From an uncultured Butyrivibrio sp. (GTDB taxonomy: Bacteria; Bacillota; Clostridia; Lachnospirales; Lachnospiraceae), in contig CAMNEA010000008.1 of assembly GCA_946536145.1 (NCBI GenBank), forward strand, positions 1 through 64,000: a stretch of DNA of 64,000 nucleotides. Direction: 5' to 3'. Of the stretch, positions 15,851-25,066 are shown one piece after another. Every line of letters begins with the position of its first letter. Positions within the stretch are counted from its first letter, which is position 1. Position numbers and translations under genes: made by a program. The notes below the pieces were generated by a model. That model made no database searches. It worked only from the letters and a program-made list of their open reading frames with translations, and was not told the origin of the DNA.

Positions 15851-17336
15851 CTTCTGCTTCTTTCCTGTTTCTTGGAATGCGAACGATAAATTCGCACCCC
15901 TTATTTTCTCCTTCGCTGTGGATCTCTACAACATCCTGCCTGTCTGCGTATAGACGAAGCCTGGATATAACATTGTCGAGGCCGATGCCGTTGTTGTCGT
16001 ACTGCTGGCTTCTGGACTCATAGCTGCCATCCAGGATCCTATCTATCTCCTCACGGGCAATGCCCTTGCCGTTGTCCCTGACACTTATGCAGACATCAGT
16101 CTCATCCCGGTATACCCTAAGGCTTATCTTTCCCTTGTCTCCCATCTCACGTATCCCGTGATTGACTGCATTTTCCACCACAGGCTGGAGTATCATGCTG
16201 GGCATCCTGATATCAAGGAGCCGTTTATCTATCTGTTTCTCATAGCCGATATCTCCGGAAAATCTTACATTCAGGATCTGGATATAATTGTCGACAAGAT
16301 CAACCTCTTCTCTCACAGTTACATCATTTTTGTTGTTCTTGACATTATATCTGAAAAAGTCTGCTACTGTCTGTACATACTCGTAGGTTCTATTCGCGCC
16401 CTCCATCATGGCAAGCTGCGCACCCGCATTGAGTGTGTTAAAAAGAAAGTGCGGATTTATCTGAGCCTGCAGATACTTAAGCTGCGCCTCTTTGAGGTGC
16501 GCCGTCATCATGAGCTCTTTTTCCTGAAGGAGCCTTTCCTTCTCCATGCTCTCCTTGAGCCTTTCAATGTACTGCTTGATACTGACCACCATCTTGTTGA
16601 AAGCTCTTATCACTATGCCGATCTCATCGTTGTGAGACGGGAGCGGAAGCTCTGTGTCAAAGTTTCCACCCGCAACTTCGTCCGCCTGGTTGGCGAGCTG
16701 TTGAAGAGGAAGAATCATCGCGCCCACAAGACCTGAGATCATGATCATGTTGGTCACCATGATGAGCGTCATGCCAAAGACTCCTGCTGCCTCGAACTTT
16801 TTAAACGCCTTGGACAGCGCCGTGTACTTCTCGGAGTTTACTACAAAAAGCTCAAGATTCAGATTGGTGATATAGGCCTCTATATCCTTACACAGGGCTG
16901 TGGCATTCTCATAGTATGACCTGTACTTTTCTACGTTTCTGCCTCTTTTTGCCTCAACTGTCTGCGCCACTTCATCAAGGTAGGTCCGTGACATGAACTT
17001 AATATTCCGCTCGATCCTGTCATAGCTCTGATCGGTCACTGTATCACTCAGAGCCTCCGACAGGTCCTGATATCGCTGGGCACTTCTGTAGTAGTTTTCA
17101 AGTGACTCACTGGTTTTGGAGCTGAGGTAACCTGTCATCGAATCCTGTACATCAGACAGGGCAACCGAAAGCTCATTGAGCTGCCTGTTGTCCTGATATG
17201 CCATCTCCATGTCGTTGGACATGTTGTTGATGCCCAGGATAAGGAACAGATTGACCACGAAAATGATCACGTTGGTAACTGCACATATCACGATTATCTT
17301 GAACTGGAGAGGTTTGTCAAAAAATCTATTCGCCAT
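15828..17336 (-). CDS. Sensor histidine kinase, LytS/YesM type
   Basis: Membrane kinase of 502 residues. TM1 at about 12-35 and TM2 at about 185-210 enclose an extracellular all-helical domain; a HAMP segment follows (PLQQLANQADEVAGGNFD). A His_kinase domain has the phosphoacceptor His near residue 296 (AQINPHFLFNTLNAG), followed by an HATPase_c domain (VVENAVNHGIRE, VRDNGKGI, GIGLDNV). The ATG at 17336 has GGGGAGGAAG upstream and lies inside the end of the preceding binding-protein gene. The extracellular domain probably contacts that binding protein, as LytS does with XylFII. Confidence 0.92.
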   Translation of the reverse strand: MANRFFDKPLQFKIIVICAVTNVIIFVVNLFLILGINNMSNDMEMAYQDNRQLNELSVALSDVQDSMTGYLSSKTSESLENYYRSAQRYQDLSEALSDTVTDQSYDRIERNIKFMSRTYLDEVAQTVEAKRGRNVEKYRSYYENATALCKDIEAYITNLNLELFVVNSEKYTALSKAFKKFEAAGVFGMTLIMVTNMIMISGLVGAMILPLQQLANQADEVAGGNFDTELPLPSHNDEIGIVIRAFNKMVVSIKQYIERLKESMEKERLLQEKELMMTAHLKEAQLKYLQAQINPHFLFNTLNAGAQLAMMEGANRTYEYVQTVADFFRYNVKNNKNDVTVREEVDLVDNYIQILNVRFSGDIGYEKQIDKRLLDIRMPSMILQPVVENAVNHGIREMGDKGKISLRVYRDETDVCISVRDNGKGIAREEIDRILDGSYESRSQQYDNNGIGLDNVISRLRLYADRQDVVEIHSEGENKGCEFIVRIPRNRKEAEDVQSDDC

Positions 17337-18414
17337 CTTCTTCCTCCCCGACAAGGAATTCTTCCACATTGTTCTTATTGATGAGCGTTACATCAGCAAG
17401 ATAGTACTCACTTGTATTTCCAAGGTTGAAATAGTCAGACAGGGCCTTGATGCTGTACTCCCCGAGCTGATGGGCATCTATGGATATGGTTGCGTAAATT
17501 CCGCCTCTGTCTATGGCTGTCAGGATGTCCTTTGAATCATAATACCCGAGAATATTGACCTGTCCCACCCGGTTAAAGTCTACCACTGCCTGATATGCGC
17601 AGACCGTACTAAGCTCATTGAGACATACGATGACATCCGGTATCTCTTCATTCATGAAGATATCCCTGATAGACTCTTCAACGGAAAAAGGATTTGAGTT
17701 GTCCACTGTCATGACAGATATTGAAAACTCCGAATCCGTTGCATTTTCTTCCATTATCGCATCCTGCATCGCAGGAATAATTATGTTCTGTCCTGTGTCC
17801 TTGGTATCCGAACTCGCCACCACGACAACTTTCACCTGAGATCTCTCCTCGAAGGTCTCGGCCTCGATAAAGTCCTCCCTGCGCCTGTCCCTGATGACGT
17901 TGATGACCTGTTTGCCGTACATCCTGCCAATGCTGTAACCGCCGACTCCCACAAAGCTTAGTCTGTTCGACATGGTGTTGTCACCGTAGAGCGTCACAAC
18001 AGGAATTCCTCCCGCAACAGCCTTGTTTATCAGCTCCGTCATTGACTCCGACTCATCCGCAGCTATCATGATGCCGTCAGGTCTTGCCGCAATTGCGATC
18101 TGCATCAGTTCCTCTGTCGTGTACTCCCCGGGAAGGTTTGATCCAAGGATATCCACATAACCGTTTTCTTCTTTTGCCGTCTCCAGGGCTCCCTGATACA
18201 CCGACTGCCAGAAGTCAGACTTGTAATTATCCGCGATCAGACAGTAGTACCTGTCGTATACCCTGCTGTCAGAACTGCCATTTACACTCAGTTTGTAGAA
18301 TCGAAAGACAAATGCTCCCGCAAAGAGTGTGACAAGGACCGATATGATTGTCAGCGCAAATACTATGTACTGACTGTTTTCACTGTTTAAATTCTTACCC
18401 TTCATATCATTCAA
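17326..18414 (-). CDS. Membrane-anchored sugar-binding sensor (XylFII-like)
   Basis: Extracellular periplasmic-binding-type protein of 362 residues. It is anchored by one N-terminal transmembrane helix (about 15-40) with no lipobox. The binding domain begins at YYCLIADNYKSDFWQSVYQGA and includes RPDGIMIAADES, GGIPVVTLYGDN and the hinge-side ILGYYDSKDIL. It is the first gene of the cassette and overlaps the kinase gene by 11 bases. Gene order and anchoring match XylFII of clostridial XylFII-LytS-YesN systems, where the protein senses xylose. The ligand here is inferred, not shown. The start is a TTG at 18414 with AGGA upstream; an ATG three codons later is possible. Confidence 0.85.
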   Translation of the reverse strand: MNDMKGKNLNSENSQYIVFALTIISVLVTLFAGAFVFRFYKLSVNGSSDSRVYDRYYCLIADNYKSDFWQSVYQGALETAKEENGYVDILGSNLPGEYTTEELMQIAIAARPDGIMIAADESESMTELINKAVAGGIPVVTLYGDNTMSNRLSFVGVGGYSIGRMYGKQVINVIRDRRREDFIEAETFEERSQVKVVVVASSDTKDTGQNIIIPAMQDAIMEENATDSEFSISVMTVDNSNPFSVEESIRDIFMNEEIPDVIVCLNELSTVCAYQAVVDFNRVGQVNILGYYDSKDILTAIDRGGIYATISIDAHQLGEYSIKALSDYFNLGNTSEYYLADVTLINKNNVEEFLVGEEEDGE

Positions 18415-18475
18415 TTATCCGTTCCTGTCATTGTTTCATCAAGATTTTACCAAATAGCTGGTTGTAGAAAAACTA

Positions 18476-18504
18476 TTGACAAAGAATTCATTCTGGTATA
18501 GTAT
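18476..18504 (+). promoter_or_regulatory. Promoter of tRNA-Gly(GCC), copy 2
   Basis: TTGACA at 18476-18481 and TAGTAT at 18499-18504 have 17-base spacing; the overlapping TATAGT (18497-18502) could also serve as -10. It is divergent from the sensing cassette. Confidence 0.75.
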
Positions 18505-18509
18505 TTATG

Positions 18510-18538
18510 TTGCTGTTGCGAAAGCAACTTTACATATA
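18510..18538 (+). repeat. tRNA-Gly leader with GAAA-capped hairpin, copy 2
   Basis: Identical to 115-143; stem GTTGC/GCAAC at 18515-18528. Promoter sequences upstream of the repeat differ between the copies, so the duplicated block starts within the transcript. Confidence 0.6.
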
Positions 18539-18539
18539 T

Positions 18540-18612
18540 GCGATAGTAGCTTAGTTGGTAAAGCGCCACCTTGCCAAGGTGGAGACCGCGGGTTCGAGCC
18601 CCGTCTATCGCT
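18540..18612 (+). tRNA. tRNA-Gly (anticodon GCC), copy 2
   Basis: Identical to the tRNA at 145-217 over all 73 bases: same acceptor stem and the same GCC anticodon. This copy has its own promoter and terminator and no integrated element, so it is a potential second target for the same integrase. Confidence 0.95.
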
Positions 18613-18624
18613 CTTTTTATTGCA

Positions 18625-18660
18625 AAAAGCTGTCACACTAAATTTGTGCGACAGCTTTTT
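18625..18660 (+). terminator. Terminator after tRNA-Gly copy 2
   Basis: AAAAGCTGTC (18625-18634) pairs with GACAGCTTTT and ends in a run of T. Confidence 0.85.
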
Positions 18661-18718
18661 TGCTGTAAGAATCTAGGGGGGCTTTTCCACCAAAAACTCC
18701 GCCCTGTCCCCACTTTAT

Positions 18719-19399
18719 TTATTTTTTGTTGAGACTAACCACTATCTGCGCAATGCGTGAAGCAAACTGAGTAAGCGGCTGTGTCTGAAGAACTATGCGA
18801 CCCGGGCCTGTCACTACTGTGTTGAAGAGTCCTTCCCCTCCAAAGAGGATATTGCTTACGCCCTTTAGCATTACTATATCAATAGAACATGTATCATCCA
18901 TCATTACAAGATATCCGGTATCAATAGTCATCTTCTCGCCTGCGGCAAGCTCATACTCTACAGCTCCTCCGTCAATCTCGATAAGAGCCTTTCCGTTTCC
19001 GGAGAGCTTGTTCATGATAAAGCCTTCTCCTCCAAAGAAGCCGGTTCCCACCTTTTTCTGGAAGAAAATATCAAGATTAACTCCACTGTCCATTGCAAGA
19101 AAAGACCCCTTCTGAACAACGATCGGGTTACCTGTAATGTCAATCTCTCTTATCTCTCCCGGTGAATTTGCTGATAATGCCAGGATTCCGGCGCTGTCAG
19201 CCACATAGCGGTTCATGAACAGAGACTCTCCTGAAAATGCTCTGCCAAGCATCTTCCCAAGTCCACCGCCTGTATTTGTCTCCATCCTGATCCCGCCGTT
19301 CATCCAGCTCATTGCGCCGGTCTCACACATGATCGATTCACCCGCATTCATGCTGCATATTGCTACCGGAAAATTTCCTCCTCTTATCTCACAGTTCAT
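18719..19399 (-). CDS. AIM24/TIGR00266-family protein
   Basis: Protein of 226 residues of the AIM24 (formerly DUF124) family, a beta-rich fold with repeated Gly-rich segments: MCETGAMSWMNGGI near residue 25, GLGKMLGRAFSGESLFMNRY, GTGFFGGEGFIMNKL and NILFGGEGLFNTVVTGPG. The repeated FGGEG element suggests internal duplication. No signal peptide or membrane segment is present. The molecular function of bacterial members is not established. Monocistronic, divergent from the CapA-like gene, and sharing the 134-base region 19400-19533 with it. Confidence 0.88.
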   Translation of the reverse strand: MNCEIRGGNFPVAICSMNAGESIMCETGAMSWMNGGIRMETNTGGGLGKMLGRAFSGESLFMNRYVADSAGILALSANSPGEIREIDITGNPIVVQKGSFLAMDSGVNLDIFFQKKVGTGFFGGEGFIMNKLSGNGKALIEIDGGAVEYELAAGEKMTIDTGYLVMMDDTCSIDIVMLKGVSNILFGGEGLFNTVVTGPGRIVLQTQPLTQFASRIAQIVVSLNKK

Positions 19400-19533
19400 C
19401 CAATTTCCTCCTTTACAAATTTATCTGTTAAAAAAAATGCTACTGACAATATTATACAACAAACCGTGGAAATGTTATCATTCATATAAGTCAAAAAAAT
19501 AATTCACATGACTTTGAAAGGATTTTTGCATTC

Positions 19534-20673
19534 ATGTTCAGGAAATTCGTTTTTACTACGGCCATGCTATTTGGCTATGTTTTAGTTTCTGGCTTTAGTG
19601 TCCCTGGAGACGATCCTATAAATATCGTAATGGTCGGAGATATACTGCTTCACACTCCCATAGAGGAAGCTGCGGCAAATCCTGATGGCAGCTACAATTT
19701 TGACTTTATCTTTGAAAATCTGAAAGATGAGATAAAAGGCGCTGACATAGCAATAGTCAATCAGGAAGTTATTTTAGGAGGAAAAGAGCTTGGCGTATCC
19801 GGCTACCCTGCCTTCAATGCCCCGACAGAAATTGGTGATGCTCTTGTTAATGCAGGCTTTGATGTCGTGTGCCACGCAACAAACCATGCTCTCGACAAAG
19901 GAAAAGACGGACTTATTAATACGCATAACTATTGGAAAGATAACCATCCCGAAATTCATGTTCTCGGAATAAACGAGGATGAGGCTGCTTATCAGAATGT
20001 AGATATCATCACTGTAAAAAATAAGAGGATTGCCATTCTCAATTACACTTATGGCACAAACGGCATATCAATGCCTGCAGGAATGCCCCATGCCGTAGAT
20101 ATGCTGGATGAAAAAAAAATTATTTCAGATCTTAAATTTGCCGAAGAAAATGCAGAATTTACCATCGTCTGCCCCCACTGGGGAACAGAGTATAGCCTTG
20201 GCCGGGATAAAAATCAGATCTACTGGAATGATATTTTCAGGCAGTACGGTGCCGATCTGGTTCTTGGAACCCATCCTCATGTCATCGAGCCTGTAGTTTT
20301 TGAAAATGATGACACTGGCGGTATCTCCAACAACCACGGAGGCGGCGATATGCTCACCTACTACTCACTCGGTAATTTCGTAAACTGGACCTCCGGCACA
20401 GGAGCAGGATGCGCAAACCGCATGGTTGGCGGCATGGCAAGAGTTACTCTCAGAACAGATAACAGCGGGGAAACATATATCTCATCCCACGGCATAGAAG
20501 CTGTCGTATGCCATTTAAAAAAAGGCCCTCGCGGGGTAACTGTATATCCGCTTTCTTCTTACACCGATGAAATGGGCGCTTTAAATGAGATAACCAGACA
20601 GGATCCCTCTTTTTCAAAAGCCTACTGCGCTATGCTCTGCGACATGATATGGGGAAGCGGAAACTGGAAATGA
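19534..20673 (+). CDS. CapA-family (poly-gamma-glutamate synthesis-like) exported protein
   Basis: Predicted metallophosphoesterase-fold protein of 379 residues, PGA_cap family. The N-terminal 22 residues are a signal peptide or anchor. Family motifs are MVGDILLH, IVNQEVILGG, CHATNHALDKG, CPHWGTEY, LGTHPHVIEP and YYSLGNFVNW. CapA proteins take part in poly-gamma-glutamate capsule assembly, but no capB or capC lies nearby, so it may be one of the many stand-alone members acting on a cell-envelope substrate. Start ATG with GAAAGGA 11 bases upstream; single gene ended by a strong terminator. Confidence 0.88.
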   Translation: MFRKFVFTTAMLFGYVLVSGFSVPGDDPINIVMVGDILLHTPIEEAAANPDGSYNFDFIFENLKDEIKGADIAIVNQEVILGGKELGVSGYPAFNAPTEIGDALVNAGFDVVCHATNHALDKGKDGLINTHNYWKDNHPEIHVLGINEDEAAYQNVDIITVKNKRIAILNYTYGTNGISMPAGMPHAVDMLDEKKIISDLKFAEENAEFTIVCPHWGTEYSLGRDKNQIYWNDIFRQYGADLVLGTHPHVIEPVVFENDDTGGISNNHGGGDMLTYYSLGNFVNWTSGTGAGCANRMVGGMARVTLRTDNSGETYISSHGIEAVVCHLKKGPRGVTVYPLSSYTDEMGALNEITRQDPSFSKAYCAMLCDMIWGSGNWK

Positions 20674-20686
20674 TGTGAAAGCAGAA

Positions 20687-20730
20687 AAAAGCCTGTCTCC
20701 CGGTATGAAAGCCGGGAGGCAGGCTTTTAT
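20687..20730. terminator. Bidirectional terminator
   Basis: The long arms AAAAGCCTGTCTCCCGG and CCGGGAGGCAGGCTTTT lie between the convergent CapA-like and DUF6672-like genes. Confidence 0.85.
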
Positions 20731-20746
20731 TTATTAAGCGACCAAA

Positions 20747-21229
20747 TCACTCATCACCGAAATCCATAAGATCTCCGGTCTCATCGGTCACAACTTCTTC
20801 ATCGGCCTCTTCCTCTGCAGAGGGTGTAGGAATAAACTCTGTCAGATAGTCCTCGGGGCCCTTCCCTGCCAGCAAAACGGGGAGATTTAGTATCACGCCG
20901 TCCATGTTATAGGGAATCGGAAGGGATACGTTTACTCTGCTCGAGGTACCGCCCTTTTCCTTGGTCACAACAAGCTGCATATCAAAGGTCTGTCCCATTG
21001 TATCAGCCATTCCACGCTCTCCGGATTTCAGCTTAGCCGCCTTTTCTCCCTTAACATATACTTCGATGCTATAAGGCGCATCTATGGTCGTGCCGCCAAC
21101 CTCTGCGGATTTGTTGTCAAAGTAGATCGTATGTCCTCTTCCTATAACAAACATTGCCGCAGCGATACCTATCACAACAATAAGGGCAAGGCCTCTGTAG
21201 ATCCAAATCTTTTTGTCTGTCTTATTCAT
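20747..21229 (-). CDS. Membrane-anchored protein of the DUF3798 ABC operon (possibly DUF6672)
   Basis: 160 residues: one transmembrane helix (about 9-30), a mostly beta-like extracellular domain (TIYFDNKSAEVGGTTIDAPYS) and an acidic tail. No enzyme motif is seen. It is the last gene of the ABC operon and starts inside the end of the second permease gene (ATG at 21229, GGAGG upstream). Similar small membrane proteins accompany DUF3798-type transporters in clostridia, so it is probably an accessory subunit; the family name is from memory and uncertain. Confidence 0.7.
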   Translation of the reverse strand: MNKTDKKIWIYRGLALIVVIGIAAAMFVIGRGHTIYFDNKSAEVGGTTIDAPYSIEVYVKGEKAAKLKSGERGMADTMGQTFDMQLVVTKEKGGTSSRVNVSLPIPYNMDGVILNLPVLLAGKGPEDYLTEFIPTPSAEEEADEEVVTDETGDLMDFGDE

Positions 21230-22325
21230 TGGCAGCCTCCTGTTCCAGCGCAAGCTGCTTGCCAGCCTTGCTCTTATCCCTTCTCTTGTTGGTCTCATAC
21301 ATTATGAGCGCAACAGTGATAACCGCATAGGATACAAATACTCGGAAGTACTCACCTATCATTGAGTCGCCTGTTATTACGGTTCCTGCCTTGGGCGCCA
21401 CAATGAACATAGTGTGGAAAAGAATTATTCCAAGGAACACATTTCCGATAGATGCCTTGTCAACTGAGGCACCACCCACAAGAAGAGCTGCGATACAGAA
21501 CATACCGATCTGTGAGTGTGAGCTGTATGTTGCAATGTTTCCCATGTTCTGAAGGTATATGATCATACCGATTCCTGCAAATACTGTTGAGAGTACCATG
21601 GAGATAATCCTTGTGCGCTCAACATCTATTCCTGCGTCCCTTGCCACTTCCATATCCTGGCCGACAGCTCGCATATCCTGGCCCAGCTTGGTCTTTCTGA
21701 ACCACACAATGACAAGACAGAGGAAGAATACCACAATAAATGTGGCTACCGGTATCTTTATCCCGGCAATGGTGAGCGGGATCAGGTTGTCAAGCTTCTG
21801 TCTCATGGAAAGGAGCGATACCGTATTCCTGATACCGTAGCCCCTTGGCAGCTTGATCGATGTGTGCTTTATCGGGATGATGGGTCCCATCATATACAGA
21901 ACCACCAGCTGATAGATACCGTTTATGAAAAAGCTGATGATATAGCTTGTTATCATTTCACGTCCTTTTGCCATGTTGAGGACTTTTCCGCAGAACAGTC
22001 CAAGAAGAGCAGAGATCGGAACTGAGATTATCATGGCAAGGATCATTCCGGGGATCCCTACGATCTGCCAGTCGCAGACAAGTATAAGTCCGATCTCACC
22101 TGCCATGGCACCAAGAGTCATACTGAAGTTAAGACCCATACCGGCCATGATCGGGATCAGAAGGCTGAGTATAAGGAAGGCATTTCTTCCCATTCTTGTG
22201 ACGATTTCATTGGCGAGATAACTCGGCGAAAGTCCCGATACCGGTGCGCATACCGCACAGATGAGCACAAACATAAGAGGAACCGAGAATCTTCGCATAA
22301 GATCTGAGATATTATTCTTATTCAT
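21222..22325 (-). CDS. ABC transporter permease 2 of the DUF3798 system
   Basis: Integral membrane protein of 367 residues, BPD_transp_2 family, with about nine hydrophobic segments. It contains the family pattern GMGLNFSMTLGAMAGEIGLIL and the cytoplasmic coupling region GQDMRAVGQDMEVARDAGIDVERTR. It is a distinct paralogue of the permease encoded directly upstream, so the transporter core is a heterodimer. Its ATG overlaps the upstream stop by 4 bases. The substrate is unknown; this branch is nearer to BmpA/YufPQ-type systems than to RbsC by its coupling region. Confidence 0.88.
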   Translation of the reverse strand: MNKNNISDLMRRFSVPLMFVLICAVCAPVSGLSPSYLANEIVTRMGRNAFLILSLLIPIMAGMGLNFSMTLGAMAGEIGLILVCDWQIVGIPGMILAMIISVPISALLGLFCGKVLNMAKGREMITSYIISFFINGIYQLVVLYMMGPIIPIKHTSIKLPRGYGIRNTVSLLSMRQKLDNLIPLTIAGIKIPVATFIVVFFLCLVIVWFRKTKLGQDMRAVGQDMEVARDAGIDVERTRIISMVLSTVFAGIGMIIYLQNMGNIATYSSHSQIGMFCIAALLVGGASVDKASIGNVFLGIILFHTMFIVAPKAGTVITGDSMIGEYFRVFVSYAVITVALIMYETNKRRDKSKAGKQLALEQEAANE

Positions 22326-23392
22326 TTCGTTCCCTCCGTTTTTCTGGTAAGAGCATACAGGATCATACCATTTGAAACGATTATCCTGATAACTTCACTC
22401 ATATCCAGATGTATCATGTTGTTCATAACAGTAGGTGTCATAGTTACGATACCCTGGAAAAGAATAGTTCCAACGATAACATTTGTAATGGTCGCTTTAT
22501 TTACTGTTGCTCCGCCGATCAGTATGGCAGATACAGCCGGAAGCGCCATGTAAAACGGTGCCATATAAAGCTGGATGAATCCAAATCCCTGCTCATATAC
22601 AAGTATTCCTATGGCAGCAAGCCAGGTTGACATTACAACCGAAATAAGGCGTATCCTGTCGACGTTTATGCCCGCAGACCTTGCGAAATCGGGATTGGAT
22701 CCTACTGCCGTCATGGCAGTTCCTGTCTTGGTGTGAAGGAATGCCCACATAGCAAATGCAAGAATGGCAAAGAAAAGGATTGCTCCCGTAGGGATCGATA
22801 GATTGCCGATATTGATCTGCAGGATGTTGGCAAGCGCCTGAGTATAGTAACCCTCAAGCGAAATAGTGGTACGAAGTCCCTTTCCGGCCATACCCCAGAC
22901 CATGTTCGGGCTGTGGTAAGGAAGAAGAAGCCACATCATACACATAAGCGATACGGATGAGAAGCCTACATAGGTAGCTATCATCATCTCACCGCCCTTG
23001 ATCTTGTTGAGGAGCCATCCGTATACACTTCCGAAGACAAGCGCAAACGGTGTTGCCAAAAGCGCTGCCATGAAAAATGACATCGAACCGGTAAAGCCAA
23101 ACTCAATTGACATAGTCGCTCCCAAAAGTCCTGAGATGATACCCAGCGGGAGACCAAAGTTAAGTCCGCATCCCGAATGAACCATCGGCACCATTGCAAG
23201 CACCAGAATTCCATTCCAGCTGAAGCGGTTTATTATATTGGATATCTGAGTCGGAAGATCTGCTCCGACAAAGGGGGCTACGATCAGCAGCAGGATAAGA
23301 AATCCCGTGATGATGAGCCTTGGAAGCCCAAAGGTTTTAACAAATCCCTGGATCCGCCCTTTTAGTGAATTTTCCTGAGTTTTTTCACTCAT
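22322..23392 (-). CDS. ABC transporter permease 1 of the DUF3798 system
   Basis: Integral membrane protein of 356 residues, BPD_transp_2 family. It has the conserved SGCGLNFGLPLGIISGLLGA region, the loop MTAVGSNPDFARSAGINVDRIR that contacts the ATPase, and SAILIGGATVNKATI in the C-terminal half. It lies between the ATPase and permease 2 genes, with 26 bases to the former and a 4-base overlap with the latter. Start ATG with AAGGAG upstream. Confidence 0.88.
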   Translation of the reverse strand: MSEKTQENSLKGRIQGFVKTFGLPRLIITGFLILLLIVAPFVGADLPTQISNIINRFSWNGILVLAMVPMVHSGCGLNFGLPLGIISGLLGATMSIEFGFTGSMSFFMAALLATPFALVFGSVYGWLLNKIKGGEMMIATYVGFSSVSLMCMMWLLLPYHSPNMVWGMAGKGLRTTISLEGYYTQALANILQINIGNLSIPTGAILFFAILAFAMWAFLHTKTGTAMTAVGSNPDFARSAGINVDRIRLISVVMSTWLAAIGILVYEQGFGFIQLYMAPFYMALPAVSAILIGGATVNKATITNVIVGTILFQGIVTMTPTVMNNMIHLDMSEVIRIIVSNGMILYALTRKTEGTK

Positions 23393-23418
23393 CTTTCTAC
23401 TCCTTATAGCTGCATTTA

Positions 23419-25005
23419 TCAGCAGTTCTTTAGCATAAGTTCACCAAATTTCTCACGGTCCTCACCTGCCGGAAGTATCCCGGCAACTTTGCCGCCCGAA
23501 ACAATGGCTATCCGGTCACAGGTCTGCCTGAGTTCTTCAAGCTCCGAAGAGACCATAACAATGGTAACCTTTTTCTCTCTGTTAAATTTCTTAAGCGCAT
23601 CCAGCACCAGTGCCTTGGCACCGACGTCGATTCCTCTTGTCGGCTCACTTACAAAAAGAAGCCTGGGCTCCAGGGCAAAAGCCTTGGCAAGGCATACTTT
23701 CTGCTGGTTACCTCCGGAGAGCTCCTTAGCCTTTTGCTTGGAACTCTGGCACTTTATCTTGAGTTCATCGATATACTTGTCGGTTACCTCCTTGATGGCA
23801 GCTTCATCACGCCACTTGATAATACCACCCAGGTAGTTCTTCAGGTACTTGTTCTGTATCTGCATTGCGGGAAAAGAGATATTCCACTCAAGGGACTCAT
23901 CGAGAAGAAGACCAACTCCACGCCTGTCCTCTGATACAAACGCAAAGCTTGAATCAAGGCATTTCCTTGGACTGTTGAGCGGTATGCTCTCCCCGGCAAA
24001 GGTTACTTCTCCACCTGCCTGATAAAGACCCATGATACCGTTTGGAATACCGAGCTTGCCCTGACCTGCAAGTCCTCCGATCCCAAGGATCTCTCCTTCC
24101 TGTACATCAAGGTCTACATTTCTTACCGTTTCACCGGGCATATCTACCCAGAGCTTTTTGACAGAAAGGATGGTCTTTCTGTTTAAGTCTTTTTCTTCTC
24201 TTGCCTGTGAAGATACGTCGTCGCCGATCGATTTTCCAACCATCCACTGCGTGATCTCTTTAACGTTGGTCTCACCTGCAGGGCTCTCATTAACCACATA
24301 GCCGTCTCTCATTGTGACAACCTTGTCGCACACGGCAAGGATCTCATTTAGCCTGTGTGTTATAAATATAACGGCGATGCCGCGCTTCGACATTCCTCTT
24401 ATCGACTCAAGGAGTGCCTCCGCCTCTTTCTCGGTAAGTACTGCGGTAGGTTCATCGAGGATCAGAAGCTTTAGCTGCTCCTTGGAAAGTTCCCTCGCTA
24501 TCTCGGTAAACTGCCTGTGTCCCACCGGCATACTGTTTATCTTCATGTCCTGGTCTATATTAACGCCCATCTTCTTAATGGCTTCTGCGGCGTTTTCATT
24601 CATCTTTTTGCGATCCAGAGTATCTAATCTGTCGCTGAACAGATATGAAAGAACACTTCTTTTTTTATCTTCTCTGTTCAGTAGAATATTCTCTGTTGCC
24701 GTAAACCCCGGAATCAGTGAAAATTCCTGGTGCACCATTCCAATACCTGCTGCAATTGCATCAAAAGGAGACTGAAAGTTCACCTTCTGCCCATTGATAA
24801 GAATATCTCCGCCATAACCCCCTGTTTCCCTGATCACATCAGCACCAAACAGGATCTTCATCAGTGTAGACTTACCTGCGCCGTTTTCCCCCACAAGTCC
24901 AACAACCTCACCCGGTTTAAGAGTAAGATTTATATCTGTAAGGACCTGATTTCCAAAAAAGTCCTTCTTTATGTTTCTCATCTCTAATAGAGGTGCGTTT
25001 TCCAT
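23419..25005 (-). CDS. ABC transporter ATP-binding protein of the DUF3798 system
   Basis: Double-ATPase subunit of 528 residues. Domain 1: Walker [10 protein letters not shown], Walker [12 protein letters not shown]. Domain 2: degenerate P-loop GLAGQGKLG, signature LSGGNQQ and Walker B RLLFVSEPTRGID, where Ser replaces the usual Asp before Glu. The ATG at 25005 is used because conserved sequence begins at LLEMRNIKKDFF. It couples ATP hydrolysis to transport through the two permeases that follow. Confidence 0.9.
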   Translation of the reverse strand: MENAPLLEMRNIKKDFFGNQVLTDINLTLKPGEVVGLVGENGAGKSTLMKILFGADVIRETGGYGGDILINGQKVNFQSPFDAIAAGIGMVHQEFSLIPGFTATENILLNREDKKRSVLSYLFSDRLDTLDRKKMNENAAEAIKKMGVNIDQDMKINSMPVGHRQFTEIARELSKEQLKLLILDEPTAVLTEKEAEALLESIRGMSKRGIAVIFITHRLNEILAVCDKVVTMRDGYVVNESPAGETNVKEITQWMVGKSIGDDVSSQAREEKDLNRKTILSVKKLWVDMPGETVRNVDLDVQEGEILGIGGLAGQGKLGIPNGIMGLYQAGGEVTFAGESIPLNSPRKCLDSSFAFVSEDRRGVGLLLDESLEWNISFPAMQIQNKYLKNYLGGIIKWRDEAAIKEVTDKYIDELKIKCQSSKQKAKELSGGNQQKVCLAKAFALEPRLLFVSEPTRGIDVGAKALVLDALKKFNREKKVTIVMVSSELEELRQTCDRIAIVSGGKVAGILPAGEDREKFGELMLKNC

Positions 25006-25066
25006 TTTATAAAGCCTTTCTCTAAAAAGTGGGGAGATGAACCATCTCCCCACGGATTAAGTCACA

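Noticed and set aside
16158-16736. 192-codon + strand frame inside the kinase gene
   Set aside because: It is antisense to the conserved histidine kinase and ATPase domains and shows no family features.
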